Below, piece by piece: positions 55,445-64,000 of a DNA stretch of 64,000 bases. The position numbers were made by a program, and so were the translations under genes. The stretch is from Salinimonas marina (GTDB lineage: Bacteria > Pseudomonadota > Gammaproteobacteria > Enterobacterales > Alteromonadaceae). The stretch's first letter is position 1; each line of letters opens with the position of its first letter. The DNA is taken from the NCBI RefSeq assembly GCF_015644725.1, contig NZ_CP064795.1, positions 990,501 through 1,054,500 on the forward strand, in the 5' to 3' direction. The notes beneath the pieces were generated by a model. It was not told the origin of the DNA. It saw nothing but the letters and a program-made list of their open reading frames with translations, and made no database searches.

Positions 55445-56604
55445 AAAATGATATGCGGTACAAAACGCGAAAGATCTTGTGTAATCAAAGAGGAATCCTC
55501 TCTGACAGAAATGCCGGCGGGCAGATTGTCCACCAGCCAGCTACCTATAAGCGTATAATTACGGGAAAAACACGGAAGCGGATGAAACGCCTGTAAAATA
55601 AATCCTTCTTCACCGTATGGCCCCGCCGACAGCGGGCGTTCATGGTTATCTTCCAGTAACGAGATGTTCGCACCCTCGCGGGAGTACAGTGGTTTTTTTA
55701 CCCATTTGCCTGGCAGCGAAGCACGGCGATCATCGGCAAAAAAGGCGGGCAGCAGGTTCGGGTGATTCGGAAACATTTTCCAAAGCTGTGGCAGCAGCGC
55801 TTTGTTTGACAGTACCGACTTCCACATGGGTTCAAGCCAGTTAACATCGGCCTGGGGCAAGGCCCCGGCAAATTCTTCACGCAGCATAAACTCCCAGGGA
55901 TAGAGCTTAAAGCAGTCGGTTATAGGTGCGTTATTCAGGTCGGTGAAAACCTGGGTATCCGCCAGGCCTATATCTTCAATAAACACAAAGTCGGTGGTCA
56001 GGCCCGCGGCGGTGGCGCAATCCTGCAGATATTGCACGGTGCCCCGATCTTCCTCGGTGTCCTGACAACAGGCAAAGTGCATTTGGCCTATGTTGTACCA
56101 GCGTGCGATATCGGCAAATCGATGAATCAGTTTTTCCTGCAGCGAATTAAATTGATCAGCACCGCGAAAGAGCACCCCGCGCTCAACCTGTTGTTCTAAC
56201 CACAACCATTGCCAGAATCCGGTTTCATATAAAGAGGTGGGGGTGTCGGCGTTGTTTTCCAGCAGTTTGGCGGGACCGTTTCCGTCATAAACCAAATCAA
56301 GCCGCGAATACAACGAGGGATCACGGTGTTGCCAGGACTGCTGAACCATGTCCCAGCAGTCCTGGGGAATCTGAAAGCGGGTTAACAGCTGTTCGCTGTT
56401 AACGACTTCATCAACCACCGCCAAACACATTTGATGCAGCTCGGCGGTTGGGGTTTCCAAATCGTTTTCGATTTGCGCCAGAGAAAACTGATAATACAAC
56501 GACTCGTCCCAGTAGGGTTCGTTGTACATCGTGTGAAAATGAAAGCCGTACTGAGCAGCCTGCTGTTTCCAGTCAGGCCGCTCGGCTACCGTGTGCCGCA
56601 GCAA
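55441..56604 (-). CDS. yjfC: Glutathionylspermidine-synthase-family ATP-grasp enzyme (YjfC-like)
   Basis: 387 residues. TTG start at 56604 immediately after the stop of the preceding gene; [20 protein letters not shown] corresponds to the E. coli YjfC N-terminus as I recall it. [40 protein letters not shown], the ATP-binding [19 protein letters not shown] and [17 protein letters not shown] are family motifs. It probably ligates an amine to a carboxylate (peptide or glutathione type). Same order as the E. coli yjfIJKLMC cluster. Confidence 0.88.
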   Translation of the reverse strand: MLRHTVAERPDWKQQAAQYGFHFHTMYNEPYWDESLYYQFSLAQIENDLETPTAELHQMCLAVVDEVVNSEQLLTRFQIPQDCWDMVQQSWQHRDPSLYSRLDLVYDGNGPAKLLENNADTPTSLYETGFWQWLWLEQQVERGVLFRGADQFNSLQEKLIHRFADIARWYNIGQMHFACCQDTEEDRGTVQYLQDCATAAGLTTDFVFIEDIGLADTQVFTDLNNAPITDCFKLYPWEFMLREEFAGALPQADVNWLEPMWKSVLSNKALLPQLWKMFPNHPNLLPAFFADDRRASLPGKWVKKPLYSREGANISLLEDNHERPLSAGPYGEEGFILQAFHPLPCFSRNYTLIGSWLVDNLPAGISVREDSSLITQDLSRFVPHIIL

Positions 56605-57218
56605 TCAGCCACCCCAGCCACTGGAACGGGATTTACTGCCCCAACTTGATTTTGCCCTGACCGAACTACCAAAACCTCCCCGGCTCATCGTGCGGGTTAC
56701 TGTAGGTTTGGGTTTAAAGCGTTTGGGGCTCACACGATAATTGCGCTTACGGATATCGCCGTCAAACACATGGCCGTCCGCCGTCACCCAGCGTGAACGA
56801 AACGACGAATAGGGCGAGTACGAAGTGAACAATGGTTGTGAGTAATAACTACGGGGGACAGCAACTGGCTTACCATGTAGCCAGCCATAAAGGGCATAAA
56901 AAATGAACCCGAATCATTAGCAACCTGACGGCACTGGTTCGGGCCAAATTCGTACTCGCAGTCATTTTCAGTAGAAAACTTCGGGCTGGTGCGCGCCGCT
57001 TCTTCAACGGCCTGCTGATAAGCGGCCTGACACTGTTGACGGGCGTCAGGATAGTCCTGATTACAGTCATCTACCGAGGTGTACACTTTGGCCGGTTGAC
57101 GATCGTCGGCGCAGGCGCTTAAAAAGACACTGGCTACGCCCAGCGCCAGCGGTTTTACCGCAAAGCCTTTGCGCATTTGCGACAGGTCAATTCGTTTGGT
57201 GCGTTTTAATGAGGTCAT
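56605..57218 (-). CDS. yjfM: DUF1190 lipoprotein-like protein (YjfM-like), split by a frameshift
   Basis: N-terminal part LALGVASVFLSACADDRQPA has a lipobox-like SAC, then VYTSVDDCNQDYPDARQQCQAAYQQA and FSTENDCEYEFGPNQCRQV with paired cysteines, FMPFMAGYMVSQLLSP, and a Ser/Arg/Gly tail (SRGGFGSSVRAKSSWGSKSR). The frame shifts at GGGGG 56853-56857; one more base gives LLSPRSYYSQPLFTSYSPYS and about 204 residues. Typical of YgiB/YjfM proteins. Function unknown; it always travels with the synthase. Confidence 0.82.
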
Positions 57219-57232
57219 ACTTGCCTTCCTGC

Positions 57233-57649
57233 TTAGTAGGTCATGCAGGCCGCATTAAGCAGACCTACGGCAATCGACATGGCGGCCAGCATGGTGCCTG
57301 CAGAAACTTCATTATTGTCGATACGCTCGGCAATGCGCGGCATAAAGGTGAACCGAAGCAGGGCAAAAGCTAAGGACTGGGCGACAATGGCAACAATACC
57401 CCAGATAGCAAAATCAACTACGCCCAGCGAGTTTGCCGCGGCGCCCGACAGCGCCAGCGCAAAACCTACAATAGCCCCGCCAAAACCGATGGCGGCGGCC
57501 ACATTTTTATCTTCTTTTACCAGTTTCCATTCATCGTGGGGCGTAACCAGGGCGTACACAAATTTAAAAACAAATAAAAATACCACCGAAAGCACGAAAT
57601 ACAGGGCAAAGTTATCCAGCCCTGCCAGTGATGCCATAATCGTGTCCAT
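57233..57649 (-). CDS. yjfL: DUF350 membrane protein (YjfL-like)
   Basis: 138 residues, four helices: NFALYFVLSVVFLFVFKFVYALVT, AAAIGFGGAIVGFALALSGA, LGVVDFAIWGIVAIVAQSLAFAL and GTMLAAMSIAVGLLNAACM. This is two tandem DUF350 units. It sits 11 bp downstream of the DUF2491 gene and 14 bp before the DUF1190 gene in the same operon. Role unknown, membrane stress is suspected because of the PspA partner. Confidence 0.85.
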   Translation of the reverse strand: MDTIMASLAGLDNFALYFVLSVVFLFVFKFVYALVTPHDEWKLVKEDKNVAAAIGFGGAIVGFALALSGAAANSLGVVDFAIWGIVAIVAQSLAFALLRFTFMPRIAERIDNNEVSAGTMLAAMSIAVGLLNAACMTY

Positions 57650-57660
57650 TCAATATTCCT

Positions 57661-58308
57661 CTAGCCGTTGATTGTTAAGTCGGTGGGCTGTACATCAAAA
57701 CCGGTACTGATCACCAGACACCGATCTTTGTTCTGCCCTATTATTTTTTCTTCCCCCACCACCAATAAAGATTCGTAGCGGTCGTTATCCAGTTCGCGTT
57801 CATACAGCATCATAAACTGATCAGTGGTGCTGGTATCGCCATCTTCCTCATAGGTGGTCTCACTCACGGCCACCGGGGGCGAAGTGTCGCCCACAGCATC
57901 CCATACCCGGGTAAAGGTATGACCATTTAATGTATAAGTGGGCTGGGAGATCAGGTTATCCAGACAATGCTGCCATTGTTTGTCATCGCCGATGGTCTGG
58001 GTTTCATAAAAATGCCAGAGTTTTACGTCGGTGATATGATTTTCGGTCAGTCCGCCATCGGTGACCACCTGCAAAAAAGCCTCGTCATCGGTATAAAACC
58101 GTAACATGGTCCCACCTGAGTCCAGATTGGCCTGGCCTACGGCCTGAATCAATTGCGAGCGGGCACAGTTTTGGATGGTAAGTTCAGGCTCGAGCAATTT
58201 AAGCTTAAGGTCAGCCAGTTCAAACGACCCTCCCAGATAAAGCCCCATAATTTCCGGCGCTTTAGGGGCGTCCGGGGTTTTGTCTTTACCAAACCATTTA
58301 CTGAACAT
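57661..58308 (-). CDS. yjfK: DUF2491 protein (YjfK-like)
   Basis: 215 residues from ATG 58308 with AGGAGC upstream. FSKWFGKDKTPDAPKAPEIM at the N-terminus, LGGSFELADLKLKLLEPELT, then HFYETQTIGDDKQWQHCLDN and FTRVWDAVGDTSPPVAVSET place it in DUF2491. Soluble, acidic, no signal. Function unknown; conserved in the yjf cluster next to PspA and DUF350 genes. Confidence 0.83.
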   Translation of the reverse strand: MFSKWFGKDKTPDAPKAPEIMGLYLGGSFELADLKLKLLEPELTIQNCARSQLIQAVGQANLDSGGTMLRFYTDDEAFLQVVTDGGLTENHITDVKLWHFYETQTIGDDKQWQHCLDNLISQPTYTLNGHTFTRVWDAVGDTSPPVAVSETTYEEDGDTSTTDQFMMLYERELDNDRYESLLVVGEEKIIGQNKDRCLVISTGFDVQPTDLTING

Positions 58309-58329
58309 GGGTTGCTCCTGTGAAAAAAT

Positions 58330-59429
58330 TTACTGTGCCAGCCGGGCCCAGTCAATATTGTAGATTCGCGAACTGGCAATATAAAACAGCGTATCGTTGG
58401 GCGATAGCTGTTCATCAAAGTCGGGATTAACGACCATATTCTGATACACCCCGCCTGGCGCGTAACCAATTAAAATCGCATCGTGATGCTGCTTTAGCCC
58501 AATAAACAGCTGGCCCACGGTCAACGCCCCACAATCGGGTGGCAACGCAACCGAAAATTGGGCCTGACCGGCATCCACACTCAGTAAATCGTGGTGCAAC
58601 ATACTTGAACCAGGATCAAAAACCGACTTCGCCAGCATTTCTACCGCCACGCTCGGGGTACATTCTACGTTGGGGCAGTGGGTTTGCAACAAACTCACCA
58701 GTGAGTCATCGGTAAAATAGGCCACCTGATGGGCATCCGGATTACGCTTGGTACAGTACAGGGCCGTCGTCAGGGTCACATCGTCCTGTGGGTTGTCGAT
58801 AAGAATAACCCCGGCATCAGCCACGCACGCCCGATCCATATCAGCATCTTTGTTAAACGACTCAACATGCACAAACTCAATCTGGCCGGGCAGGGGTTGG
58901 TGATATCGGCTTTAACACACAGGACAATATCGGGTTTGTCCGTCAGATCTTTACGTTCTTTCAATAACAAATCGAGCAGTAATAAGGTTTTTTGTTCATT
59001 CCAGCCGATGACCAGAATATGTTTTTGTACCTGCAAGTTCTTCATTCCTGTCAGTCCTTTCTGCCATTGGTCGCTCACCCAGGCCGCGATCCGGCCAATA
59101 ACCATGGCAAAGATACTTAACCCCGCCGGGATCACATACAAGGCTACAATCACCTTGCCAGCACTGGTGACCGGCGACAAATCACCATAGCCTACGGTTG
59201 ACGCGGTGACCGCCAGCCAATACACAAATTCAATCTGTCCGGTCAGCTCGGTTTCGCCGGCTGCCAGCAACAACGCATAGCTGGTAAGCCCGTAAATCAG
59301 CGTCATCACCAAAATGGTGTACCAACGCGACTCGCTGAAATATTTCACCATAAGCTTACGAATGTAGATCCAGGAGCTTACTGGCCGGGTAGTATCCTGA
59401 TTTTTCAAAACACGTTTGTCTCTGTACAC
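58330..59429 (-). CDS. Potassium channel with RCK-like domain, split by a frameshift
   Basis: Two helices around the selectivity filter TASTVGYGDLSP, then an RCK/TrkA-N-like cytosolic domain beginning HILVIGWNEQKTLLLLDLLL. The frame changes at GGGG 58893-58896; one more base gives ITNPLPGQIEFVHVESFNKD and a 366-residue protein. It would form a tetrameric potassium-selective channel in the inner membrane. It is not part of the E. coli yjf cluster, so it is an insertion in this operon, coming after a hairpin terminator/attenuator at 59554-59575. Confidence 0.85.
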
Positions 59430-59553
59430 ATGGAGGGCTTTCCTTTCAGCCAGGCTAAACCGGCTCCGGGGTGAAAACGGTTAAGCTTACTTTACCTAAG
59501 CCCACAATAATGTCATCCCCATCAGACTAAATTATTGTAAAGACTTACAAAAA

Positions 59554-59575
59554 AAGGGCGCTAACAGGCGCCCTT
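59554..59575 (-). terminator. Terminator or attenuator within the yjf-type operon
   Basis: Minus strand AAGGGCGC-CTGTTA-GCGCCCTT followed by TTTTTGT, 19 bp after the PspA stop. It would lower expression of the channel and downstream genes relative to PspA. Confidence 0.85.
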
Positions 59576-59593
59576 AGTAGTATTGCTCACAAA

Positions 59594-60274
59594 TTACTTA
59601 CCCAGAATACGGCTAAGCTCGTCATCAGCAGAGGTGGTGCCACCTTTGATACCGGCACTAGCCAGACGCTTTTCCAGGTCTGAAGAGGACTCTTCACCGG
59701 CCAGCTCTTCGGCTGCTTCAAGCTCAGCATTGCGTAGCTTTTGCTTGTCCTGAATGCGCGATAATGACTCCGTCGCCGTTTTCATTTTGCTATTTGCACC
59801 CATGTGCCGTGAAGACACCGCCACCTGGGCTTTTTGAACGCTTTCAGTGGCTTTCACCATGTCGACCTGTTGCTCCAGGCGACGCAGGTTAGCTTTTGCC
59901 TGTTGAATATTGCCAGCAAGCTGCTTTTCAGATTGTTGAAACTGATCAAGATAGGACTGTTCCTGAGCGCGCTCTTCTTTCAACTCAGATACTTTCTGGG
60001 CACAATCCAGGGCCAGCTGACGGTCGTTGTCGACCGCTTTACGGGCATGAGCTTCGTATTCGGCAATTGAGGCATCAAAACTGTCTATTTTTTGCTGAGA
60101 CAATTTGCGCTTGGCCAGAATTTGCGTGCGGGCATGATCGGACTTACGCAACTCTTCTTTGGCTTCGCGGATTTCCTGTTCCAGAATACGAATCGCCTGA
60201 CTATCGGCAACATTTTGCGCCGCTTCGGTGGCACCGCCTTTTACTGCGGTAATAAGTTTTTTCCAAACAGACAT
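59594..60274 (-). CDS. yjfJ: PspA/IM30 family protein (YjfJ-like)
   Basis: 226 residues, almost wholly coiled coil. MSVWKKLITAVKGGATEAAQ then NVADSQAIRILEQEIREAKEEL are the N-terminal membrane-binding and coiled-coil parts. C-terminal LEKRLASAGIKGGTTSADDELSRILGK. PspA proteins coat and stabilise stressed inner membrane as oligomers. ATG 60274 with CAGGAGCAG upstream, 24 bp after the DUF2170 stop. Confidence 0.9.
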   Translation of the reverse strand: MSVWKKLITAVKGGATEAAQNVADSQAIRILEQEIREAKEELRKSDHARTQILAKRKLSQQKIDSFDASIAEYEAHARKAVDNDRQLALDCAQKVSELKEERAQEQSYLDQFQQSEKQLAGNIQQAKANLRRLEQQVDMVKATESVQKAQVAVSSRHMGANSKMKTATESLSRIQDKQKLRNAELEAAEELAGEESSSDLEKRLASAGIKGGTTSADDELSRILGK

Positions 60275-60298
60275 ATGCTGCTCCTGTAACTGTAATCG

Positions 60299-60688
60299 TT
60301 AGTGAAGATGCGTTTCGTAGGCATCTAAAAAGGATGCGACATTTTGAAACAGTGTCTCAACTTCTATCACCACACTTTCAGCCTTTGACTGGGCACTCAG
60401 GGCCCCAAAGGCGGTGTAGTATTCTTCACCGTTGATGGTGGAGATGCCCACGGTAGTGAGCGGGAAAACCATATGGGTGGAAAGGATTTCATGATCCAGT
60501 GCTGCTTTGTCATTGACCTGACTGGCCGAAAACAACAAACTTTCTACCAGAATTTGCTCGCCCGAAATGGCCAGCCATGCATCGATGCCATCCTGATTGG
60601 CTATCAGTAAACAGCCTTCCTCTTTGGTCACTACATAATCGTCGTGTTCTTTTAACAAAGCTTCAAGCTGTGCCAGATCCCAGCTCAT
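60299..60688 (-). CDS. yjfI: DUF2170 protein (YjfI-like)
   Basis: 129 residues from ATG 60688 with AGGAGA upstream. LAQLEALLKEHDDYVVTKEEGCLL, then ISGEQILVESLLFSASQVND and STHMVFPLTTVGISTINGEEYY match DUF2170. Soluble. It heads the yjfI-J-(channel)-K-L-M-C-rhomboid operon, in the same order as in E. coli apart from the added genes. Confidence 0.85.
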   Translation of the reverse strand: MSWDLAQLEALLKEHDDYVVTKEEGCLLIANQDGIDAWLAISGEQILVESLLFSASQVNDKAALDHEILSTHMVFPLTTVGISTINGEEYYTAFGALSAQSKAESVVIEVETLFQNVASFLDAYETHLH

Positions 60689-60869
60689 AGGGTTTCTCCT
60701 TTAATGTTGATGCGAAATGCGTGACAGCCACTTTACCCACAATTGTGTTGACCGCCAACATTCACACGCTCAGTGTAGACAGACTATAGCTGAATGGTCA
60801 ATAATAAATAATGTTCTAATGTGTAAATAAGTGTGTTTTTGTAAACGATAACTCACAAATGGTGATTAT

Positions 60870-61135
60870 GTGACTACACAGAAAAACTGGCGTTTATTAG
60901 TACAACGCCTGCTAAAAGCGCAAATGAGCGTACGTGGTATGAAATACCAGCAGCTTAGCGAGCGCCTGGCCCAGATAGGCATAGCACAAAGTGCCGACAA
61001 CCTGCGCAATAAAGTGAACAAGGGTATAATGGGGCAGATTTGCTGTTGCAAATACTTATGGTGTTAAATGTGCGTGCGCTGACTATGTCAGATTTACAGG
61101 AAATCCTCGCTGATCTTGAAGACCAAGACGGGTAA
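60870..61135 (+). CDS. DUF6471 small protein, split by a frameshift
   Basis: GTG 60870. NWRLLVQRLLKAQMSVRGMKYQQLSERLAQIG then ADNLRNKVNKGIMG resemble DUF6471, a short HTH-like domain. The frame breaks at GGGG 61031-61034; a fifth G gives GIMGADLLLQILMVLNVRAL and LQEILADLEDQDG, 88 residues. Divergent from the yjf-type operon; possibly a regulator, which is inference. Confidence 0.7.
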
Positions 61136-61225
61136 ACTAGGCGGCCGAATACAATAGCGGTGATGACACAGGTTAGTTCAGTGAAAATGATAGCCTGGCC
61201 AGGTCGGCAAACGCGGGGCAAAAAA

Positions 61226-61249
61226 GAGCCCGGTCAGCATGCCGGGCTC
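61226..61249. terminator. Strong hairpin before queA
   Basis: GAGCCCGG-TCAGCATG-CCGGGCTC with an A run on its left and no T run on the right: intrinsic termination is better for leftward transcription. It may insulate queA from leftward readthrough or end the DUF6471 transcript less efficiently. Confidence 0.6.
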
Positions 61250-61421
61250 CGAAAATAGAATTCGGTCGGAGAACGTCATCTCTATTTACCAATTATCTTA
61301 ACTGATTAAGTAGAGAAGTATATTTATTCGCCGTATTGAACAAAATATAAACGTATTAAGGGTTATACCTGCCGCTGCAGGAGTTCTTTTTCCATCAACA
61401 GGTTAGGTGCTGGTACCGTAA

Positions 61422-62459
61422 ATGAAACTAAGTGATTTTAATTTTTCTTTACCCGAAAAACTGATAGCCAAGTATCCCACAGAGCAGCGCAGCGCCAGTC
61501 GGCTGATGCATCTTGAAGGTAAAACCGGTCAGGTTACGCACCGTATGTTTGCGGACATGCTGGAGCTGGTAGAGCCGGGCGATTTATTAATTTTCAATAA
61601 TACCCGGGTCATCCCCGCCCGCCTGAAAGGCAACAAGGCTACCGGCGGTCAGGTTGAGGTGCTGGTTGAGCGTATTTTGCCCGATGACACGGTGCTGGCT
61701 CATGTGCGCGCCAGCAAAGCGCCAAAACCCGGTGCGCAGCTGACTCTGGAAGAGCATATTCAGGTCACGGTGCTGGGCCGGCAGGAGGCGTTGTTTCACC
61801 TTCGCTTTAATAATGACGACAGTGTACTGAATTTATTAGAAGCGCACGGCCACATGCCATTGCCGCCGTATATCGACCGGCCCGATGAAAACAGTGATAA
61901 AGAACGTTACCAAACCGTTTATAACCAGAAACCCGGCGCCGTGGCCGCGCCCACTGCCGGCCTGCATTTTGATGATGAATTACTGCAAACCCTGCGCGAC
62001 AAGGGTATTGAGCTAGGCTTTGTAACCCTGCATGTGGGCGCCGGTACCTTCCAGCCCGTGCGGGTCGATAATATTCTTGAACATAAGATGCACGCCGAAT
62101 ACGCCGAAGTTGATGAAACCGTGGTGGAGGCCATTAAACGCACGAAAGCCGCGGGTAAGCGGGTTATTGCCGTGGGTACTACCTCGGTACGTTCAATTGA
62201 GTCGGCCGCCAAAGCGGCGGGCGAGGCCGAGTTGATTGCACCATTTTTTGCTGACACCGAAATCTTTATCTACCCGGGTTTTGAATTTGAAGTCATCGAT
62301 GCCATGTTCACCAACTTTCACCTGCCCGAGTCCACCCTGATGATGCTCATCAGTGCATTTGCCGGGCGTGACAACGTGATGAATGCCTATCAGCAGGCTA
62401 TTGCGGCCGAGTACCGGTTTTTCAGTTACGGTGACAGTATGTTCATTGAACGGGCCTGA
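61422..62459 (+). CDS. queA: S-adenosylmethionine:tRNA ribosyltransferase-isomerase
   Basis: 345 residues. Transfers and isomerises ribose from SAM to preQ1 in tRNA, giving epoxyqueuosine. [80 protein letters not shown] and [13 protein letters not shown] are family motifs, with [20 protein letters not shown] near the end. Cytoplasmic. Followed by tgt and yajC, the usual gammaproteobacterial order. Confidence 0.97.
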   Translation: MKLSDFNFSLPEKLIAKYPTEQRSASRLMHLEGKTGQVTHRMFADMLELVEPGDLLIFNNTRVIPARLKGNKATGGQVEVLVERILPDDTVLAHVRASKAPKPGAQLTLEEHIQVTVLGRQEALFHLRFNNDDSVLNLLEAHGHMPLPPYIDRPDENSDKERYQTVYNQKPGAVAAPTAGLHFDDELLQTLRDKGIELGFVTLHVGAGTFQPVRVDNILEHKMHAEYAEVDETVVEAIKRTKAAGKRVIAVGTTSVRSIESAAKAAGEAELIAPFFADTEIFIYPGFEFEVIDAMFTNFHLPESTLMMLISAFAGRDNVMNAYQQAIAAEYRFFSYGDSMFIERA

Positions 62460-62516
62460 TACCGCCTTTCACAGGCAAAAATATAGCGATTGAGTATATC
62501 GGGACATGATCTGTAG

Positions 62517-63704
<1,188 letters not shown>

Positions 63705-63729
63705 CAACAACGAAAGATAGAGGAATATT

Positions 63730-64000
63730 ATGAGCTTATTCATTTCAAACGCTTACGCACAGTCAGCCGGTGGCCAGGAAGGTGGCGGCTTCGAAATGCT
63801 AATCATGCTGGGCGTGTTTGGTCTGATTTTTTACTTTTTGCTGTATCGTCCACAGGCTAAGCGTGTAAAAGAGCACAAAGCGCTGGTATCGTCGCTGAGT
63901 AAAAATGACGAAGTACTGACACAGGGCGGCCTGGTGGGCCGTATTGAGAAAGTTGTCGAAGATAAAGACTTCATCGAAATTGCCCTGAATGACACCAACA
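63730..64000 (+). CDS. yajC: Preprotein translocase subunit YajC, 3' end cut off
   Basis: ATG 63730 with AGAGGAA upstream. N-terminus MSLFISNAYAQSAGGQEGGG, then the single helix FEMLIMLGVFGLIFYFLLYR, then RPQAKRVKEHKALVSSLSKN and DEVLTQGGLVGRIEKV. YajC joins SecDF at the translocon. The start of secD should lie beyond the window edge. Confidence 0.93.
   Translation, partial: MSLFISNAYAQSAGGQEGGGFEMLIMLGVFGLIFYFLLYRPQAKRVKEHKALVSSLSKNDEVLTQGGLVGRIEKVVEDKDFIEIALNDTN

Overview
The window looks like a chromosomal segment of a marine, Alteromonas-like gammaproteobacterium. The grounds are the queA-tgt-yajC order at the right end, a long-form isocitrate lyase beside malate synthase G, a yjfIJKLMC-type operon and a PEP-CTERM/exosortase-type exopolysaccharide (EPS) locus. 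Placement below class level is inference.

Layout. (1) 1-28.3 kb is an EPS assembly and decoration region. It holds several glycosyltransferases, an MsbA-like ABC exporter, a polysaccharide deacetylase, an ATP-grasp enzyme, a low-molecular-weight tyrosine phosphatase, an O-antigen-ligase/polymerase-like membrane protein, a secreted beta-helix protein, three sulfotransferases, two membrane acyltransferases and the PEP-CTERM-system TPR lipoprotein PrsT. Decayed IS3- and IS30-type elements interrupt it, so it has a history of rearrangement. (2) 29.1-39.7 kb is the centrepiece: nine tandem, same-strand paralogous genes for secreted, cysteine-free proteins of about 250 residues ending in a PEP-CTERM sorting signal. 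Each has its own terminator and its own sigma-54 (-24/-12) promoter. About 61 or 72 bp upstream of each promoter lies a shared imperfect palindrome (GTGTAAA-N5-TTGACAC), the expected binding site of one enhancer-binding activator. (3) 39.7-45.3 kb continues the locus with a ThiF/E1-like enzyme, a trypsin-like protease, a nucleotide-sugar dehydrogenase, a sugar epimerase and the PEP-CTERM/exosortase-associated GNAT acyltransferase with a structured leader. The exosortase itself is not in the window. (4) 45.6-50.7 kb is the glyoxylate shunt (malate synthase G, LysR regulator, isocitrate lyase). (5) 51-54.7 kb holds a damaged PepSY protein, an alkaline phosphatase lipoprotein and a VC0807-like membrane protein. 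(6) 54.9-60.7 kb is the yjf-type operon with an inserted potassium channel and a terminal rhomboid protease. (7) 61.4-64 kb is queA-tgt-yajC.

How the genes fit together: the glycosyltransferases, sugar-nucleotide enzymes, ligase/polymerase and exporter would make and release a sulfated, acylated EPS. PrsT and the GNAT acyltransferase belong to the PEP-CTERM export system. The nine sigma-54 genes would supply a co-regulated set of matrix or flocculation-type surface proteins processed by an exosortase elsewhere.

Quality caveat: nine genes are split by a -1 frameshift, every time inside a G or C run, and in every case adding one base restores the full conserved protein. This points to systematic homopolymer under-calling rather than nine real pseudogenes.
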